From: Haematobacter genomosp. 1 | Lineage (GTDB): Bacteria; Pseudomonadota; Alphaproteobacteria; Rhodobacterales; Rhodobacteraceae | Direction of reading: 5' to 3' | DNA length: 64,000 nt | Assembly (NCBI RefSeq): GCF_002196855.1 | Contig: NZ_NIPW01000004.1 | Coordinates: 62,001 to 126,000, forward strand | Shown: in pieces, positions 47,239-56,361 of the stretch | Position numbering within the stretch: position 1 is the stretch's first letter | How the letters are laid out: every line of letters starts with the position of its first letter | Notes under the pieces: model-generated | The model's database searches: none | Told to the model about the DNA's origin: nothing | Seen by the model: only the letters and a program-made list of their open reading frames with translations | Translations under genes and position numbers: made by a program

Positions 47239-48294
47239 TCAAGCGACCCGCAGCCGCGCCTTCGCGCGCCGCGAGAGCCACGCTTCGGCGAAGCGCGACA
47301 AATCCTCTTCCCGCGTTCCGGGCCCGATCGACACCCGGATCGCCGATGCGGCCGCGATGTCATCAAAGCCCATCGCACGGAGCGTCCGGCTTGCCCTGAC
47401 CTTGCCGCTGGAGCAGGCAGAACCGGCCGAAACCGCGAAACCGGCCAGATCAAGCTGCATCACCTGCGTCTCGCCCTTCCAGCCGGGCGTCACGATGCAG
47501 GAGGTGTTTGGCAGCCGCGGACCGTCTTTCCCGACAAAAATAGTCCCTTCAGCGGCGGATGCCAAGTTTAGTTCTAGACTATTTCTAAGTTCCGCGACGC
47601 GATCCCAGACGCCCTCTGCCAAATCCCGCGCCGCCGCTTCTGCGGCTGCCCCGAATCCGGCGATCCCGACGATGTTCTCCGTTCCCGACCGGCGCCCCAT
47701 CTCCTGACCGCCGCCGCGTATCTGGGCGGCAAGGTCCAGCCCGCGCCGCAGGACCACGGCGCCGATCCCCTTGGGACCGCCGAGCTTGTGTGCCGATACC
47801 AGCCCCATGTCGAGACCGAGCCAGTTGAAGGCAAAAGGCACCTTGCCGAACCCCTGCGTGAGATCGGAGACCGCAAGCCCTTCCGGCAGGGTCTGAAGGA
47901 TACCCGTTTCGCTGTTGGCGAGTTGCAGCGTGGAATGCGCGGGGTCCGGGACGCTGACCTGCCCGTTCCGGCCGGTCGTCAGAACAGGGCTGATCCAGGC
48001 GCCCACCGCGTCATGCTCGATCTCCGCCCCGGCAAAATCACGGCCCCCGAGCGTCAGCGCCGCTGCCTCCGTCGCCCCCGAGGTAAAGACGATATCCGCC
48101 CCGTCCGCCCCGAGCGCCGCGGCGATCTGCGCGCGCGCCCTTTCGACGATGGCCTTGGCCGCGCGTCCCTCGGCATGGACGGAGGACGGGTTGCCCACCG
48201 CCTCCATTGCCGCGATCATCGCCTGGCGCGCATCGGGCCGGAGCGGGGTCGTGGCATTCCAGTCCAGATAGACCCGCGCAGTATCGCCGTTCAT
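47239..48294 (-). CDS. Cysteine desulfurase, IscS/NifS type
   Basis: 351 residues, group I desulfurase. [46 protein letters not shown], the PLP lysine in [33 protein letters not shown], and the active cysteine in [14 protein letters not shown]. It is short for IscS (about 400) and lacks part of the C-terminus. It sits between iscR and sufB, so the operon carries two desulfurases. A block of rare AT-rich codons at 47562-47592 stands out. The start overlaps iscR by four bases. Confidence 0.9.
   Translation of the reverse strand: MNGDTARVYLDWNATTPLRPDARQAMIAAMEAVGNPSSVHAEGRAAKAIVERARAQIAAALGADGADIVFTSGATEAAALTLGGRDFAGAEIEHDAVGAWISPVLTTGRNGQVSVPDPAHSTLQLANSETGILQTLPEGLAVSDLTQGFGKVPFAFNWLGLDMGLVSAHKLGGPKGIGAVVLRRGLDLAAQIRGGGQEMGRRSGTENIVGIAGFGAAAEAAARDLAEGVWDRVAELRNSLELNLASAAEGTIFVGKDGPRLPNTSCIVTPGWKGETQVMQLDLAGFAVSAGSACSSGKVRASRTLRAMGFDDIAAASAIRVSIGPGTREEDLSRFAEAWLSRRAKARLRVA
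47562..47592. promoter_or_regulatory. AT-rich island with IscR-box-like sequence inside iscS (tentative)
   Basis: In a GC-rich gene, nine consecutive codons read AGA AAT AGT CTA GAA CTA AAC TTG GCA on the minus strand. On the plus strand the segment includes TCTAGACTATTTCTAAG, whose right half TTCTAAG equals that of the candidate IscR operator at 48870-48886 (11 of 17 identical overall). It lies about 360 bases upstream of sufB and could be an internal operator or promoter. Confidence 0.35.
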
Positions 48295-48800
48295 TTCACC
48301 GCCGCCGGAGCGGGCGCCGCGTTCAGCGGCGCGGAAGCCTCCTCCTCATCCACGATGCGAAAGATCGAGGGAACCGCGGGACAGGGGCGAAGCTGGTTGC
48401 CGATGACTTCCGACAGCCGCGTCTGATGCAGAAAGACATAGACATGGGCGGAGAGGCCTTCCCAGAGCCGGTTGGTCAGCGACTGCGCCCGCGTGCCGGA
48501 AACCCCGCCCGTCGCCCCCGCCCCGGTGTGCATGGCGCTCACCGTTTCATCGACGGCTTCCAGAATATCTGACACCCGGATGTCGGAGGCGGGGCGCGCC
48601 AGCCTGTAGCCGCCACCGGGGCCACGCACGGATTCAACCAGCCCCGCGCGGCGGAGCTTGACGAAAAGCTGCTCCAGATAGGGCAGCGACAGATCCTGCC
48701 GGCGGGCGATTTCGGCCAGCGAAACCATCCCGTCGCCTTCCGCCATCGCAAGATCGGCAAGCGCCACCATCGCGTAGCGCCCCTTGGTCGAGAGCTTCAT
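48291..48800 (-). CDS. iscR: Rrf2-family regulator IscR, single-cysteine type
   Basis: 169 residues. Winged-helix: MKLSTKGRYAMVALADLAMA, SLAEIARRQDLSLPYLEQLF, and VRGPGGGYRLARP. The three cluster-binding cysteines of E. coli IscR are absent; that region reads MHTGAGATGGVSGTRAQSLT, and the only cysteine in the protein is in LRPCPAVP near residue 138. Rhodobacter sphaeroides IscR is reported to be of this unusual type and to repress iron-sulfur genes. The start at 48800 was chosen from the domain. It leads the isc-suf operon. Confidence 0.92.
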   Translation of the reverse strand: MKLSTKGRYAMVALADLAMAEGDGMVSLAEIARRQDLSLPYLEQLFVKLRRAGLVESVRGPGGGYRLARPASDIRVSDILEAVDETVSAMHTGAGATGGVSGTRAQSLTNRLWEGLSAHVYVFLHQTRLSEVIGNQLRPCPAVPSIFRIVDEEEASAPLNAAPAPAAVK

Positions 48801-48869
48801 GATACCCCCAAAGCATTGACGCGGGCCGGAAGGCTGCTTAATTGCCATCCGTCCACCGGCGTCCGGAAA

Positions 48870-48886
48870 CTTGGAATTATTCTAAG
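48870..48886. promoter_or_regulatory. Candidate IscR operator upstream of iscR
   Basis: CTTGGAATTATTCTAAG, an imperfect 17-base palindrome (one mismatched pair), in the AT-rich spot of the iscR/hydrolase intergenic region, 70 bases before the iscR ATG. It fits the idea of an iron-responsive Rhodobacterales box for autoregulation. Pattern inference. Confidence 0.5.
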
Positions 48887-48963
48887 TGCTGTGAAGCCCG
48901 CGGTCAAGTTCGCCCCGTCCGCCGGACGGTAGGTCACAGTGAAGCGAGGATACAGGCGGCAGG

Positions 48964-49617
48964 ATGCCCGAAGTCATTTTCCAGGGGCCGGACGGCCGGC
49001 TCGAAGGTCGCTATCATCCCCAAAAAGAGCGTGACGCACCGATCGCCATCGTCCTGCATCCGCACCCGCAGTTCGGCGGGACGATGAACAACCGCGTCGT
49101 CTACAACCTGCATTATGCCTTTTACAACATGGGCTTCACGGTGCTGCGGTTCAATTTCCGCGGTGTCGGGCGCAGCCAGGGCGAATACGATCAGGGCATC
49201 GGCGAGCTGTCGGACGCGGCCTCCGCGCTCGATTACCTCCAGTCGATGAACCAGAACTCCAAGCATTGCTGGGTGGCGGGCTTCTCCTTCGGCGCGTGGA
49301 TCGGCATGCAGCTCCTCATGCGGCGGCCGGAGATCACGGGATTCGTGTCGGTGGCGCCGCAGGCGAACCTCTACGACTTCTCCTTCCTCGCGCCCTGCCC
49401 GTCCTCCGGACTCATCATCAACGGCAGCGCGGACCGCGTCGCTCCGCCGAAGGATACGTCCACGCTGGTGGGCAAGCTGCGCGAGCAGAAGGGTATCACG
49501 ATCACCCATGAGCAGGTCGATGGCGCCGGGCACTTCTTCGAAGACCCGCATATGGAGCCGATGATCGACACGGTCACCGGCTATGTGAAGCGCCGGCTGA
49601 CGGAAACGACACGCTGA
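48964..49617 (+). CDS. Alpha/beta-hydrolase family protein
   Basis: 217 residues. AIVLHPHPQFGGTMNNRVVY near the N-terminus, FRGVGRSQGEYD, the nucleophile elbow VAGFSFGAWIG with the catalytic serine, and the C-terminal INGSADRVAPPKD (acid) and VDGAGHFFED (histidine). The complete triad suggests an active hydrolase; the LHPHPxxGGTMNN pattern matches a subgroup often found near iron-sulfur genes in alphaproteobacteria. Substrate unknown. Followed by a terminator. Confidence 0.85.
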   Translation: MPEVIFQGPDGRLEGRYHPQKERDAPIAIVLHPHPQFGGTMNNRVVYNLHYAFYNMGFTVLRFNFRGVGRSQGEYDQGIGELSDAASALDYLQSMNQNSKHCWVAGFSFGAWIGMQLLMRRPEITGFVSVAPQANLYDFSFLAPCPSSGLIINGSADRVAPPKDTSTLVGKLREQKGITITHEQVDGAGHFFEDPHMEPMIDTVTGYVKRRLTETTR

Positions 49618-49623
49618 CATCCG

Positions 49624-49651
49624 ACGGCCGCCCCCTCCGGCGGCCGTTTTC
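49624..49651 (+). terminator. Rho-independent terminator after the hydrolase gene
   Basis: ACGGCCGCC (49624-49632) pairs perfectly with GGCGGCCGT (49639-49647), loop of six, then TTTT. Confidence 0.9.
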
Positions 49652-49680
49652 TTCCGGCGATCCGGACGGAGACACCCTCA

Positions 49681-50289
49681 ATGGCCGACAGCGCGCATAC
49701 CCCCTCAAATCTGGAGCGGCAGCTTGCCTTCCTTCAGGAGGCCGACCGGCTGAAGACCGTGCTTCGGGCCAGCCGCCTGACCGATGATTCCCGGCGGGAG
49801 AACTCCGGCGAGCATTCGTGGCACGTGGCGCTTTACGCGCTGATCCTCGCCGATCAGGCAGGCCCGGATGTCAGCATAGATCGCGTCATCCGCATGCTGC
49901 TGATCCACGACCTGGTGGAGATCGACGTGGGCGATACCCCGATCCACGGCACGTTCGATGCGGCGGATGTCGCGGCGCGTGAACAGCGTGCGGCAGACCG
50001 GATTTTCGGCCTGTTGCCGTCGGAGCTAGCATCCAGCCTCCGGGCGTTGTGGGAAGAATTCGAAGCCGCGCGCACCCCTGACGCCATCTTCGCCAAGGCC
50101 ATAGACCGGGTTCAGCCGGTCATGCACAACATCGCCCTCGGCGGCGGGACATGGCAGGAATTCGGCGTCACGGAGGAGCTCCTGGAGCGCCGCGTGGGCA
50201 GCAAGATCGCGCGCGGGGCCCCCGACCTGTGGCACCATGTGCGCGCGCTCACCGAGGGGCATCTTACTGCAGATCGTGCGACGGAATAA
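49681..50289 (+). CDS. HD-domain phosphohydrolase (YfbR/HDDC2-like)
   Basis: 202 residues. HD motif residues: ENSGEHSWHVALYALIL (H), LLIHDLVEIDVGD (HD), and a later acidic residue in AKAIDRVQPVMHN. The pattern E-S-W-H-V followed by HDLVE-GD is typical of 5'-deoxynucleotidases such as YfbR. It probably hydrolyses nucleoside monophosphates. It stands alone; the AGACACC region before the ATG gives a weak ribosome binding site. Confidence 0.8.
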   Translation: MADSAHTPSNLERQLAFLQEADRLKTVLRASRLTDDSRRENSGEHSWHVALYALILADQAGPDVSIDRVIRMLLIHDLVEIDVGDTPIHGTFDAADVAAREQRAADRIFGLLPSELASSLRALWEEFEAARTPDAIFAKAIDRVQPVMHNIALGGGTWQEFGVTEELLERRVGSKIARGAPDLWHHVRALTEGHLTADRATE

Positions 50290-50500
50290 CGCAGATCTCT
50301 GCAACTGCCGCTCATGATATGTCTCGGGTCGGTCGCGGGCCGCCCGCATATTGCGCGCCGGGGCGGCTTCGCGCCACATGCCGGGTTCAAGCTGCCCTTG
50401 CGGGGCATCTTGCATCGTATGCCGTTGGATACCGCCCTTTCCCCCAAGGCACATTTGCGCTAGAGGCAGGCTGACGATTCCGGCAAAGGAGCTTCTGCCC

Positions 50501-51712
50501 GTGTCCAAGATCAAGGTAGCCAATCCCGTCGTCGAACTCGACGGCGATGAGATGACCCGTATTATCTGGGAGTTCATCAAGAAGAAGCTCATACTGCCTT
50601 ACCTCGACCTCGACCTGAAGTACTACGATCTGGGCATCGAGGAGCGTGACCGCACCAACGACCAGATCACCATCGATGCGGCCAACGCGATCAAGCAGTA
50701 TGGCGTCGGCGTGAAATGCGCCACGATCACCCCCGATGAAGCGCGGGTGGAGGAATTCGGCCTCAAGCAGATGTGGCGGTCGCCCAACGGCACGATCCGC
50801 AACATCCTGGGCGGCGTGATCTTCCGTCAGCCGATCATCTGCAAGAACGTGCCCCGTCTTGTCCCCGGCTGGACCCAGCCCATCGTGGTCGGGCGTCATG
50901 CCTACGGCGACCAGTATCGCGCCACCGACTTCCGCTTCCCCGGCAAGGGCAAGCTCACGCTGAAGTTCGTGGGCGAAGATGGCACGACGATCGAGCGTGA
51001 CGTCTTCGATGCGCCCGGCTCCGGCGTGACGATGGCGATGTACAACCTTGACGATTCGATCATCGACTTCGCCCGTGCCTCGATGAACTACGGTCTGAAC
51101 CTTGGCTGGCCGGTTTATCTTTCCACCAAGAACACGATCCTGAAAGCCTATGACGGCCGCTTCAAGGACCTGTTCCAGAAGGTCTATGAGGAAGAGTTCG
51201 AGGAGGCCTTCAAGAAGAAGGGCATCACCTACGAGCACCGCCTGATCGACGATATGGTGGCCTCGGCGCTGAAATGGTCCGGCGGCTATGTCTGGGCCTG
51301 CAAGAACTACGACGGCGACGTGCAGTCCGATACCGTGGCGCAGGGCTTCGGCTCCCTCGGCCTGATGACCTCCGTCCTGATGACGCCCGATGGCAAGACG
51401 GTCGAAGCGGAAGCCGCCCACGGCACCGTGACCCGGCACTATCGCCAGCATCAGGCAGGCAAGGAGACCTCGACCAACTCCATCGCCTCGATCTACGCTT
51501 GGACCGGCGGCCTGAAGCACCGCGCCAAGCTCGACAACAACCAGGCGCTGCTGTCCTTCGCCGAAACGCTGGAGAAGGTGACCGTGCAGGCGGTTGAGGA
51601 TGGTTACATGACCAAGGACCTCGCGCTGCTCGTCGGCCCGGATCAGAAGTGGCTCACGACGATGGGCTATCTCGAGAAGGTTGACGAATACCTGAACCGG
51701 GCCCTCGCCTGA
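50501..51712 (+). CDS. icd: NADP-dependent isocitrate dehydrogenase
   Basis: 403 residues of the homodimeric, eukaryote-like IDH type. [40 protein letters not shown] with the substrate-binding serine, YKDVY-type [37 protein letters not shown] and [20 protein letters not shown], whose HGTVTRHYR binds NADP. It is the TCA-cycle step making 2-oxoglutarate, a signal read by the Ntr system elsewhere in the window. The start is GTG 50501 with AGGAG upstream. Confidence 0.96.
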   Translation: MSKIKVANPVVELDGDEMTRIIWEFIKKKLILPYLDLDLKYYDLGIEERDRTNDQITIDAANAIKQYGVGVKCATITPDEARVEEFGLKQMWRSPNGTIRNILGGVIFRQPIICKNVPRLVPGWTQPIVVGRHAYGDQYRATDFRFPGKGKLTLKFVGEDGTTIERDVFDAPGSGVTMAMYNLDDSIIDFARASMNYGLNLGWPVYLSTKNTILKAYDGRFKDLFQKVYEEEFEEAFKKKGITYEHRLIDDMVASALKWSGGYVWACKNYDGDVQSDTVAQGFGSLGLMTSVLMTPDGKTVEAEAAHGTVTRHYRQHQAGKETSTNSIASIYAWTGGLKHRAKLDNNQALLSFAETLEKVTVQAVEDGYMTKDLALLVGPDQKWLTTMGYLEKVDEYLNRALA

Positions 51713-51720
51713 CACCAATT

Positions 51721-51748
51721 CCGGCTGGCGGAGCCTTCCGCCGGCCGG
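51721..51748. terminator. Strong hairpin after icd
   Basis: CCGGCTGGCGGA (51721-51732) pairs with TCCGCCGGCCGG (51737-51748), one G-U pair, loop of four. No T-run follows, so it may stabilise the icd 3' end rather than terminate. Confidence 0.55.
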
Positions 51749-51907
51749 ACCCGCGGCGCCCCGAAGCGGGCTGCCCCAACCGGCATCCAACAGCCGGCAA
51801 AAATCCCCCCGTCCTGACTGCACTTGTCAAAAGCGGAAATCCGCTTGACCGGCGTGACCGGCACGTCACCATGGCGCAGGGGCAATTTCGAACCTCAGGG
51901 AGAAGAC

Positions 51908-53512
51908 ATGAAACCGTTCAGCACACGCCTTCTGGCCGCCTCAGCGCTCGCGCTGATGTCGGCAGGCGCACTTCAGGCACAGACACTGGTCTATTGCTCG
52001 GAGGGCTCGCCCGAGGGCTTCGACCCCGCGCCCTATACCGCCGGCACGACTTTCGACGCCAGCGCGCATCCTGTGTACAACCGTCTGGTCCAGTTCAAGC
52101 CGGGCACCACGGAGGTGCAGCCGGCGCTCGCGGAGAGCTGGGATGTGTCCGATGACGGGCTGGAATACACGTTCCATCTGCGTCCGGGTGTGAAATTCCA
52201 CAGCACGCAAGGCTTTACGCCCAGCCGTGAGCTCACCGCGGATGACGTGATCTTCTCCTTCGAGCGGCAGGGCAAGGCGGACAATCCGTTCCACAACTAT
52301 GTGGCGGGTATCACCTATGAATATTACTCCTCGATGGAGATGGACAGTCTCATCAAGGAAATCCAGAAGGTTGACGACCATACCGTCAAGTTCGTGCTGA
52401 ACCGGCCCGAAGCGCCGTTCATGGCGAACCTGGCCATGCCCTTTGCCTCCATCGCCTCCAAGGAATATGCCGACACGCTGATGGCGGCAGGCCACCCGGA
52501 GGACTTCAACAACCTTCCCGTGGGCACCGGGCCGTTCAAGTTCGTCGCCTACCAGAAGGACGCGGTGATCCGCTACCAGCGGAACGATGACTACTGGGGC
52601 GAAAAGCCGAAGGTGGAGAACCTGATCTTCGCGATCACCCCCGACGCTGCCGTCCGGCTCCAGAAGCTGAAGGCGGGCGAGTGCCACATCATGCCCTACC
52701 CCGCCCCTGCGGATATTCAGGGCATCAAGGCGGATTCGAACCTCACCCTGATGGAGGCTCCCGGCCTCAACGTCGGCTATCTCGCCTACAACACCCAGCA
52801 GGCGCCGTTCGACAACCCGAGCGTCCGCAAGGCGCTGAACATGGCGATGAACAAGCAGGCGATCATCGACGCCGTGTTCCAGGGCTCCGGTGCGGTGGCC
52901 AAGAACCCGATCCCGCCGACCATGTGGTCCTACAACAACGCCGTGAAGGACGATCCCTACGATCCGGCCGCGGCGAAGAAGCTGCTCGACGAGGCGGGCG
53001 TCAAGGGTCTGTCCATGAAGATCTGGGCAATGCCGGTGCAGCGGCCCTACATGCCCAACGCCCGGCGCACGGCGGAGCTGATCCAGTCGGACTTCGACAA
53101 GGTCGGGGTGAAGGTGGAGATCGTCTCCTACGAATGGGGCGAATATCTGAAGAAATCGATGGAGGAGGGCCGCGACGGCGCGGTGATCCTCGGCTGGACC
53201 GGCGACAATGGCGACCCGGACAACTTCCTCAGCGTCCTGCTGTCCTGCGCCTCCGCGCAACCGGGCGGGGCCAACCGCGCCTTCTGGTGCAACGAGGAGT
53301 TCTCGGACCTGCTGGCCAAGGCCAAGGCAACGTCCGACATGGCCGAACGGACCAAGCTCTATGAACAGGCTCAGGTGATCTTCAAGGATCAGGCCCCCTG
53401 GGCGACGCTGGACCACTCGACCGTCTTCATGCCGATGTCGAGCAAGGTCAAAGGCTATGTGATGAGCGCGCTTGGCGATCACACCTTCGATGGCGTCGAA
53501 CTGGCCGACTGA
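51908..53512 (+). CDS. dppA: Dipeptide ABC transporter substrate-binding protein
   Basis: 534 residues, SBP family 5. A signal peptide spans about 1-25 (MKPFSTRLLAASALALMSAG then ALQAQ). The mature start LVYCSEGSPEGFDPAPYTAG is the DppA hallmark; then LAESWDVSDDGLEYTFHLRP, VGTGPFKFVAYQKDAVIRY and GWTGDNGDPDNFL. It delivers dipeptides (and possibly haem or aminolevulinate) to DppBCDF. GGGAG precedes the ATG at 51908. A hairpin separates it from dppB. Confidence 0.94.
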   Translation: MKPFSTRLLAASALALMSAGALQAQTLVYCSEGSPEGFDPAPYTAGTTFDASAHPVYNRLVQFKPGTTEVQPALAESWDVSDDGLEYTFHLRPGVKFHSTQGFTPSRELTADDVIFSFERQGKADNPFHNYVAGITYEYYSSMEMDSLIKEIQKVDDHTVKFVLNRPEAPFMANLAMPFASIASKEYADTLMAAGHPEDFNNLPVGTGPFKFVAYQKDAVIRYQRNDDYWGEKPKVENLIFAITPDAAVRLQKLKAGECHIMPYPAPADIQGIKADSNLTLMEAPGLNVGYLAYNTQQAPFDNPSVRKALNMAMNKQAIIDAVFQGSGAVAKNPIPPTMWSYNNAVKDDPYDPAAAKKLLDEAGVKGLSMKIWAMPVQRPYMPNARRTAELIQSDFDKVGVKVEIVSYEWGEYLKKSMEEGRDGAVILGWTGDNGDPDNFLSVLLSCASAQPGGANRAFWCNEEFSDLLAKAKATSDMAERTKLYEQAQVIFKDQAPWATLDHSTVFMPMSSKVKGYVMSALGDHTFDGVELAD

Positions 53513-53532
53513 CCGGCGGGCCGATGTCTGAA

Positions 53533-53565
53533 AGGCCGGTGCGGCAGGCGTCGCACCGGCTCCTT
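53533..53565 (+). terminator. Intercistronic hairpin between dppA and dppB
   Basis: GCCGGTGCG (53535-53543) pairs perfectly with CGCACCGGC (53552-53560), followed by TCCTTATTCTTC. It is a plausible partial terminator or 3' stabiliser that leaves dppA mRNA in excess over the permease genes. Confidence 0.6.
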
Positions 53566-53590
53566 ATTCTTCTCGGAAGAAGCGCGAAAC

Positions 53591-54598
53591 ATGATCCGGT
53601 TCATCCTCGGCAAGCTTCTCTACCTGATCCCCACCTTTCTCGGCATCACGATCGTGGCTTTCGGTTTCGTCCGCATCCTGCCGGGCGATCCGGTGCTGCT
53701 GATGGCGGGTGAGCGCGGTATCTCGCCGGAGCGCTATGCGCAGCTTTCCCATCAACTCGGCTACGACAAGCCGATGTGGCAACAGTATCTGGATTTCCTG
53801 TGGCGGCTGCTGCACGGCGATTTCGGCAATTCCATCGTCACGAAGAAACCCGTTCTGACTGAGTTTCTCGCGCTCTTTCCGGCCACGATCGAACTTGGCC
53901 TGTGTGCCATTCTGATCGCAACGCTGGTGGGCGTTCCTGTGGGTGTGATCGCGGCAATCAAGCGCGGCTCCTGGTTCGACCAGCTCGCCATGACGACGGC
54001 GCTTGTCGGTTTTTCCATGCCGATCTTCTGGTGGGGGCTGCTGCTCATCATCCTGTTCTCGGGCACTCTGGGCTGGACGCCGGTTTCCGGGCGCATCTCC
54101 CTGATGTATTTCTTTCCGCAGGTGACAGGCTTCATGCTGATCGACAGCCTGCTCTCGGGCCAGAAGGGCGCTTTCGCCTCCGCCGTCTCGCACCTGATCC
54201 TGCCCTCCGTCGTCCTGGCGACGATCCCGCTTGCGGTCATTGCCCGTCAGACCCGCTCCGCCATGCTGGAGGTAATGGGCGAGGATTACGTCCGCACCGC
54301 CAAGGCCAAGGGCCTGTCAGAGGGGCGCGTCGTGGGGGTTCATGCGCTGCGCAACGCGATGATCCCGGTCGTCACCACCATCGGCCTGCAGATCGGCGTA
54401 CTCCTGGCTGGCGCGATCCTGACGGAGACGATCTTCTCCTGGCCGGGCATCGGCAAGTGGATGATCGATTCCATCTCCCGCCGGGACTATCCCGTGGTGC
54501 AGAGCGGTCTGCTCCTCATCGCGGCCGTGGTCATGATCGTGAACCTGATCGTGGACCTGACCTACGGCCTCATCAATCCCCGCATCCGGCATCAGTGA
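53591..54598 (+). CDS. dppB: Dipeptide ABC transporter permease
   Basis: 335 residues, six membrane spans. GKLLYLIPTFLGITIVAFGF begins the N-terminal span; RILPGDPVLLMAGERG follows; the EAA loop is RTAKAKGLSEGRVVGVHALRNAMIPV, and PGIGKWMIDSISRRDYPVVQ is near the C-terminus. Forms the inner-membrane channel with DppC. AGAAG upstream of the ATG. Confidence 0.95.
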   Translation: MIRFILGKLLYLIPTFLGITIVAFGFVRILPGDPVLLMAGERGISPERYAQLSHQLGYDKPMWQQYLDFLWRLLHGDFGNSIVTKKPVLTEFLALFPATIELGLCAILIATLVGVPVGVIAAIKRGSWFDQLAMTTALVGFSMPIFWWGLLLIILFSGTLGWTPVSGRISLMYFFPQVTGFMLIDSLLSGQKGAFASAVSHLILPSVVLATIPLAVIARQTRSAMLEVMGEDYVRTAKAKGLSEGRVVGVHALRNAMIPVVTTIGLQIGVLLAGAILTETIFSWPGIGKWMIDSISRRDYPVVQSGLLLIAAVVMIVNLIVDLTYGLINPRIRHQ

Positions 54599-54605
54599 GG
54601 CGCGC

Positions 54606-55520
54606 ATGACCGATACCTCCTCCACCGCTCCGGCAAAACTTTCCGACGCTGCCATCCGGCGGCGCATGTTCGCGGATTTCTGGTTTTATTTCAGCGAGAA
54701 CCGGGGTGCCGTCGTAGGGCTGGCGATCTTTGTCCTGCTCGTCCTCGTGGCGATATTCGCATCATTGATCGCGCCGCATGATCCGGCGATGCAATATCGC
54801 GACTCCCTCCTCGTCCCGCCGATCTGGCAGGAGGGCGGTAAATCCGGGTTCCTTCTGGGCACCGATGCGGTCGGGCGGGACATTCTCTCCCGCCTGATCT
54901 ATGGCGCGCAGTATTCGCTCTTCATCGGTATCGTCGTGGTGGCCGTCGCCCTGATCGGCGGCATCATCATCGGCCTGGTCGCCGGATACTTCGGCGGCTG
55001 GGTGGATACGGTCATCATGCGGGTGATGGACGTGATCCTTGCCTTCCCCTCGCTTTTGCTGGCGCTCGTGCTGGTGGCGGTGCTGGGGCCGGGACTGGTC
55101 AACGCGATGATCGCCATCGCCATCGTCTATCAGCCGCATTTCGCCCGCCTCACCCGTGCGGCGGTCATGGGCGAGAAGCGGCGCGAATATGTCACCGCCG
55201 CCCGGGTGTCCGGCGCGGGCAACCTGCGGCTGATGTTCAGGACGATCCTGCCCAACTGCCTCGCCCCGCTGATCGTGCAGGGCACGCTCTCCTTCTCCAA
55301 CGCGGTGCTGGATGCGGCGGCGCTCGGCTTTCTCGGTATGGGTGCTCAACCGCCGACCCCGGAATGGGGCACCATGCTGGCCGAGGCGCGGGAGTTCATC
55401 CTGCGGGCGTGGTGGGTGGTGACCTTCCCCGGCCTCGCCATCCTCATCACCGTGCTCGCCATCAACGTCATGGGCGACGGGCTGCGCGACGCGCTGGACC
55501 CCAAGCTGAAGAGGGGCTGA
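54606..55520 (+). CDS. dppC: Dipeptide ABC transporter permease
   Basis: 304 residues. A cytoplasmic lead (FWFYFSENRGAVVGLAIFVL), FLLGTDAVGRDILSRLIYGA typical of the DppC/OppC family, MDVILAFPSLLLALVLVAVL, the EAA loop YVTAARVSGAGNLRLMFRTI, and LGFLGMGAQPPTPEWGTML. Seven bases after dppB. Confidence 0.95.
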   Translation: MTDTSSTAPAKLSDAAIRRRMFADFWFYFSENRGAVVGLAIFVLLVLVAIFASLIAPHDPAMQYRDSLLVPPIWQEGGKSGFLLGTDAVGRDILSRLIYGAQYSLFIGIVVVAVALIGGIIIGLVAGYFGGWVDTVIMRVMDVILAFPSLLLALVLVAVLGPGLVNAMIAIAIVYQPHFARLTRAAVMGEKRREYVTAARVSGAGNLRLMFRTILPNCLAPLIVQGTLSFSNAVLDAAALGFLGMGAQPPTPEWGTMLAEAREFILRAWWVVTFPGLAILITVLAINVMGDGLRDALDPKLKRG

Positions 55521-55521
55521 G

Positions 55522-56361
55522 ATGCCGCTGCTCGAGATCAAGAACCTCACCGTGCGCTTCGCCACCGCGACAGGCCCCTTCACCGCCGTGGACGGGGTGG
55601 ATGTGTCGGTGGATGCGGGCGAGGTGCTGGCCATCGTCGGTGAGTCCGGCTCCGGCAAATCGGTTTCCATGCTGGCCGTCATGGGACTGCTCCCGGACAG
55701 CGCGACCGTCACGGCGGACGCCATGCGCTTCGACGGACGGGACATGCTGACAATGACGCCGAGGGAGCGGCGCAGGATCATCGGACGCGAGATCACGATG
55801 ATCTTCCAGGAACCGATCGCCTCGCTCAATCCCTCCTTCACCGCCGGCTTCCAGATCGAGGAGGTGCTGCGGCTGAACCTCGGCCTGTCGCGCTCCGCCG
55901 CGCGGGCTCGCGCCCTGGAGCTGTTCCGGGCGGTGGGTCTGCCGGACCCGGAGGGCAAGCTCAAGGCCTATCCGCATCAGATGTCGGGCGGGCAGTGCCA
56001 GCGGGTGATGATCGCCATCGCCATCGCCTCCAATCCGCGCCTGCTCATAGCGGACGAACCCACGACCGCGCTGGATGTGACGATCCAGAAACAGATCCTC
56101 GATCTGGTCATGGAACTGCAGGAGAAATACGGCATGGCGCTCATCATGATCACTCACGACATGGGCGTGGTGGCGGAAACGGCGGATCGGGTGATCGTGC
56201 AATACAAGGGCCGGAAGATGGAGGAGGCCGATGTGCTGACCCTCTTCGAAGCGCCGAAAACCCCCTATACGCGCGCCCTCCTCTCTGCTCTGCCAGAAAA
56301 TGCGACGGGTGACCGGCTGCCCACGGTGGCCGATTTCATGGCCGGGGAGGCGAACCAATGA
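55522..56361 (+). CDS. dppD: Dipeptide ABC transporter ATP-binding protein, short form
   Basis: 279 residues. Walker [16 protein letters not shown]-loop [14 protein letters not shown], signature [18 protein letters not shown], Walker [13 protein letters not shown], switch [15 protein letters not shown]. It ends at [11 protein letters not shown], about 40 residues earlier than standard DppD proteins, and so lacks the usual cysteine-containing C-terminal extension that can hold an iron-sulfur cluster. The start is one base after dppC; the end overlaps dppF by four bases. Confidence 0.93.
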   Translation: MPLLEIKNLTVRFATATGPFTAVDGVDVSVDAGEVLAIVGESGSGKSVSMLAVMGLLPDSATVTADAMRFDGRDMLTMTPRERRRIIGREITMIFQEPIASLNPSFTAGFQIEEVLRLNLGLSRSAARARALELFRAVGLPDPEGKLKAYPHQMSGGQCQRVMIAIAIASNPRLLIADEPTTALDVTIQKQILDLVMELQEKYGMALIMITHDMGVVAETADRVIVQYKGRKMEEADVLTLFEAPKTPYTRALLSALPENATGDRLPTVADFMAGEANQ

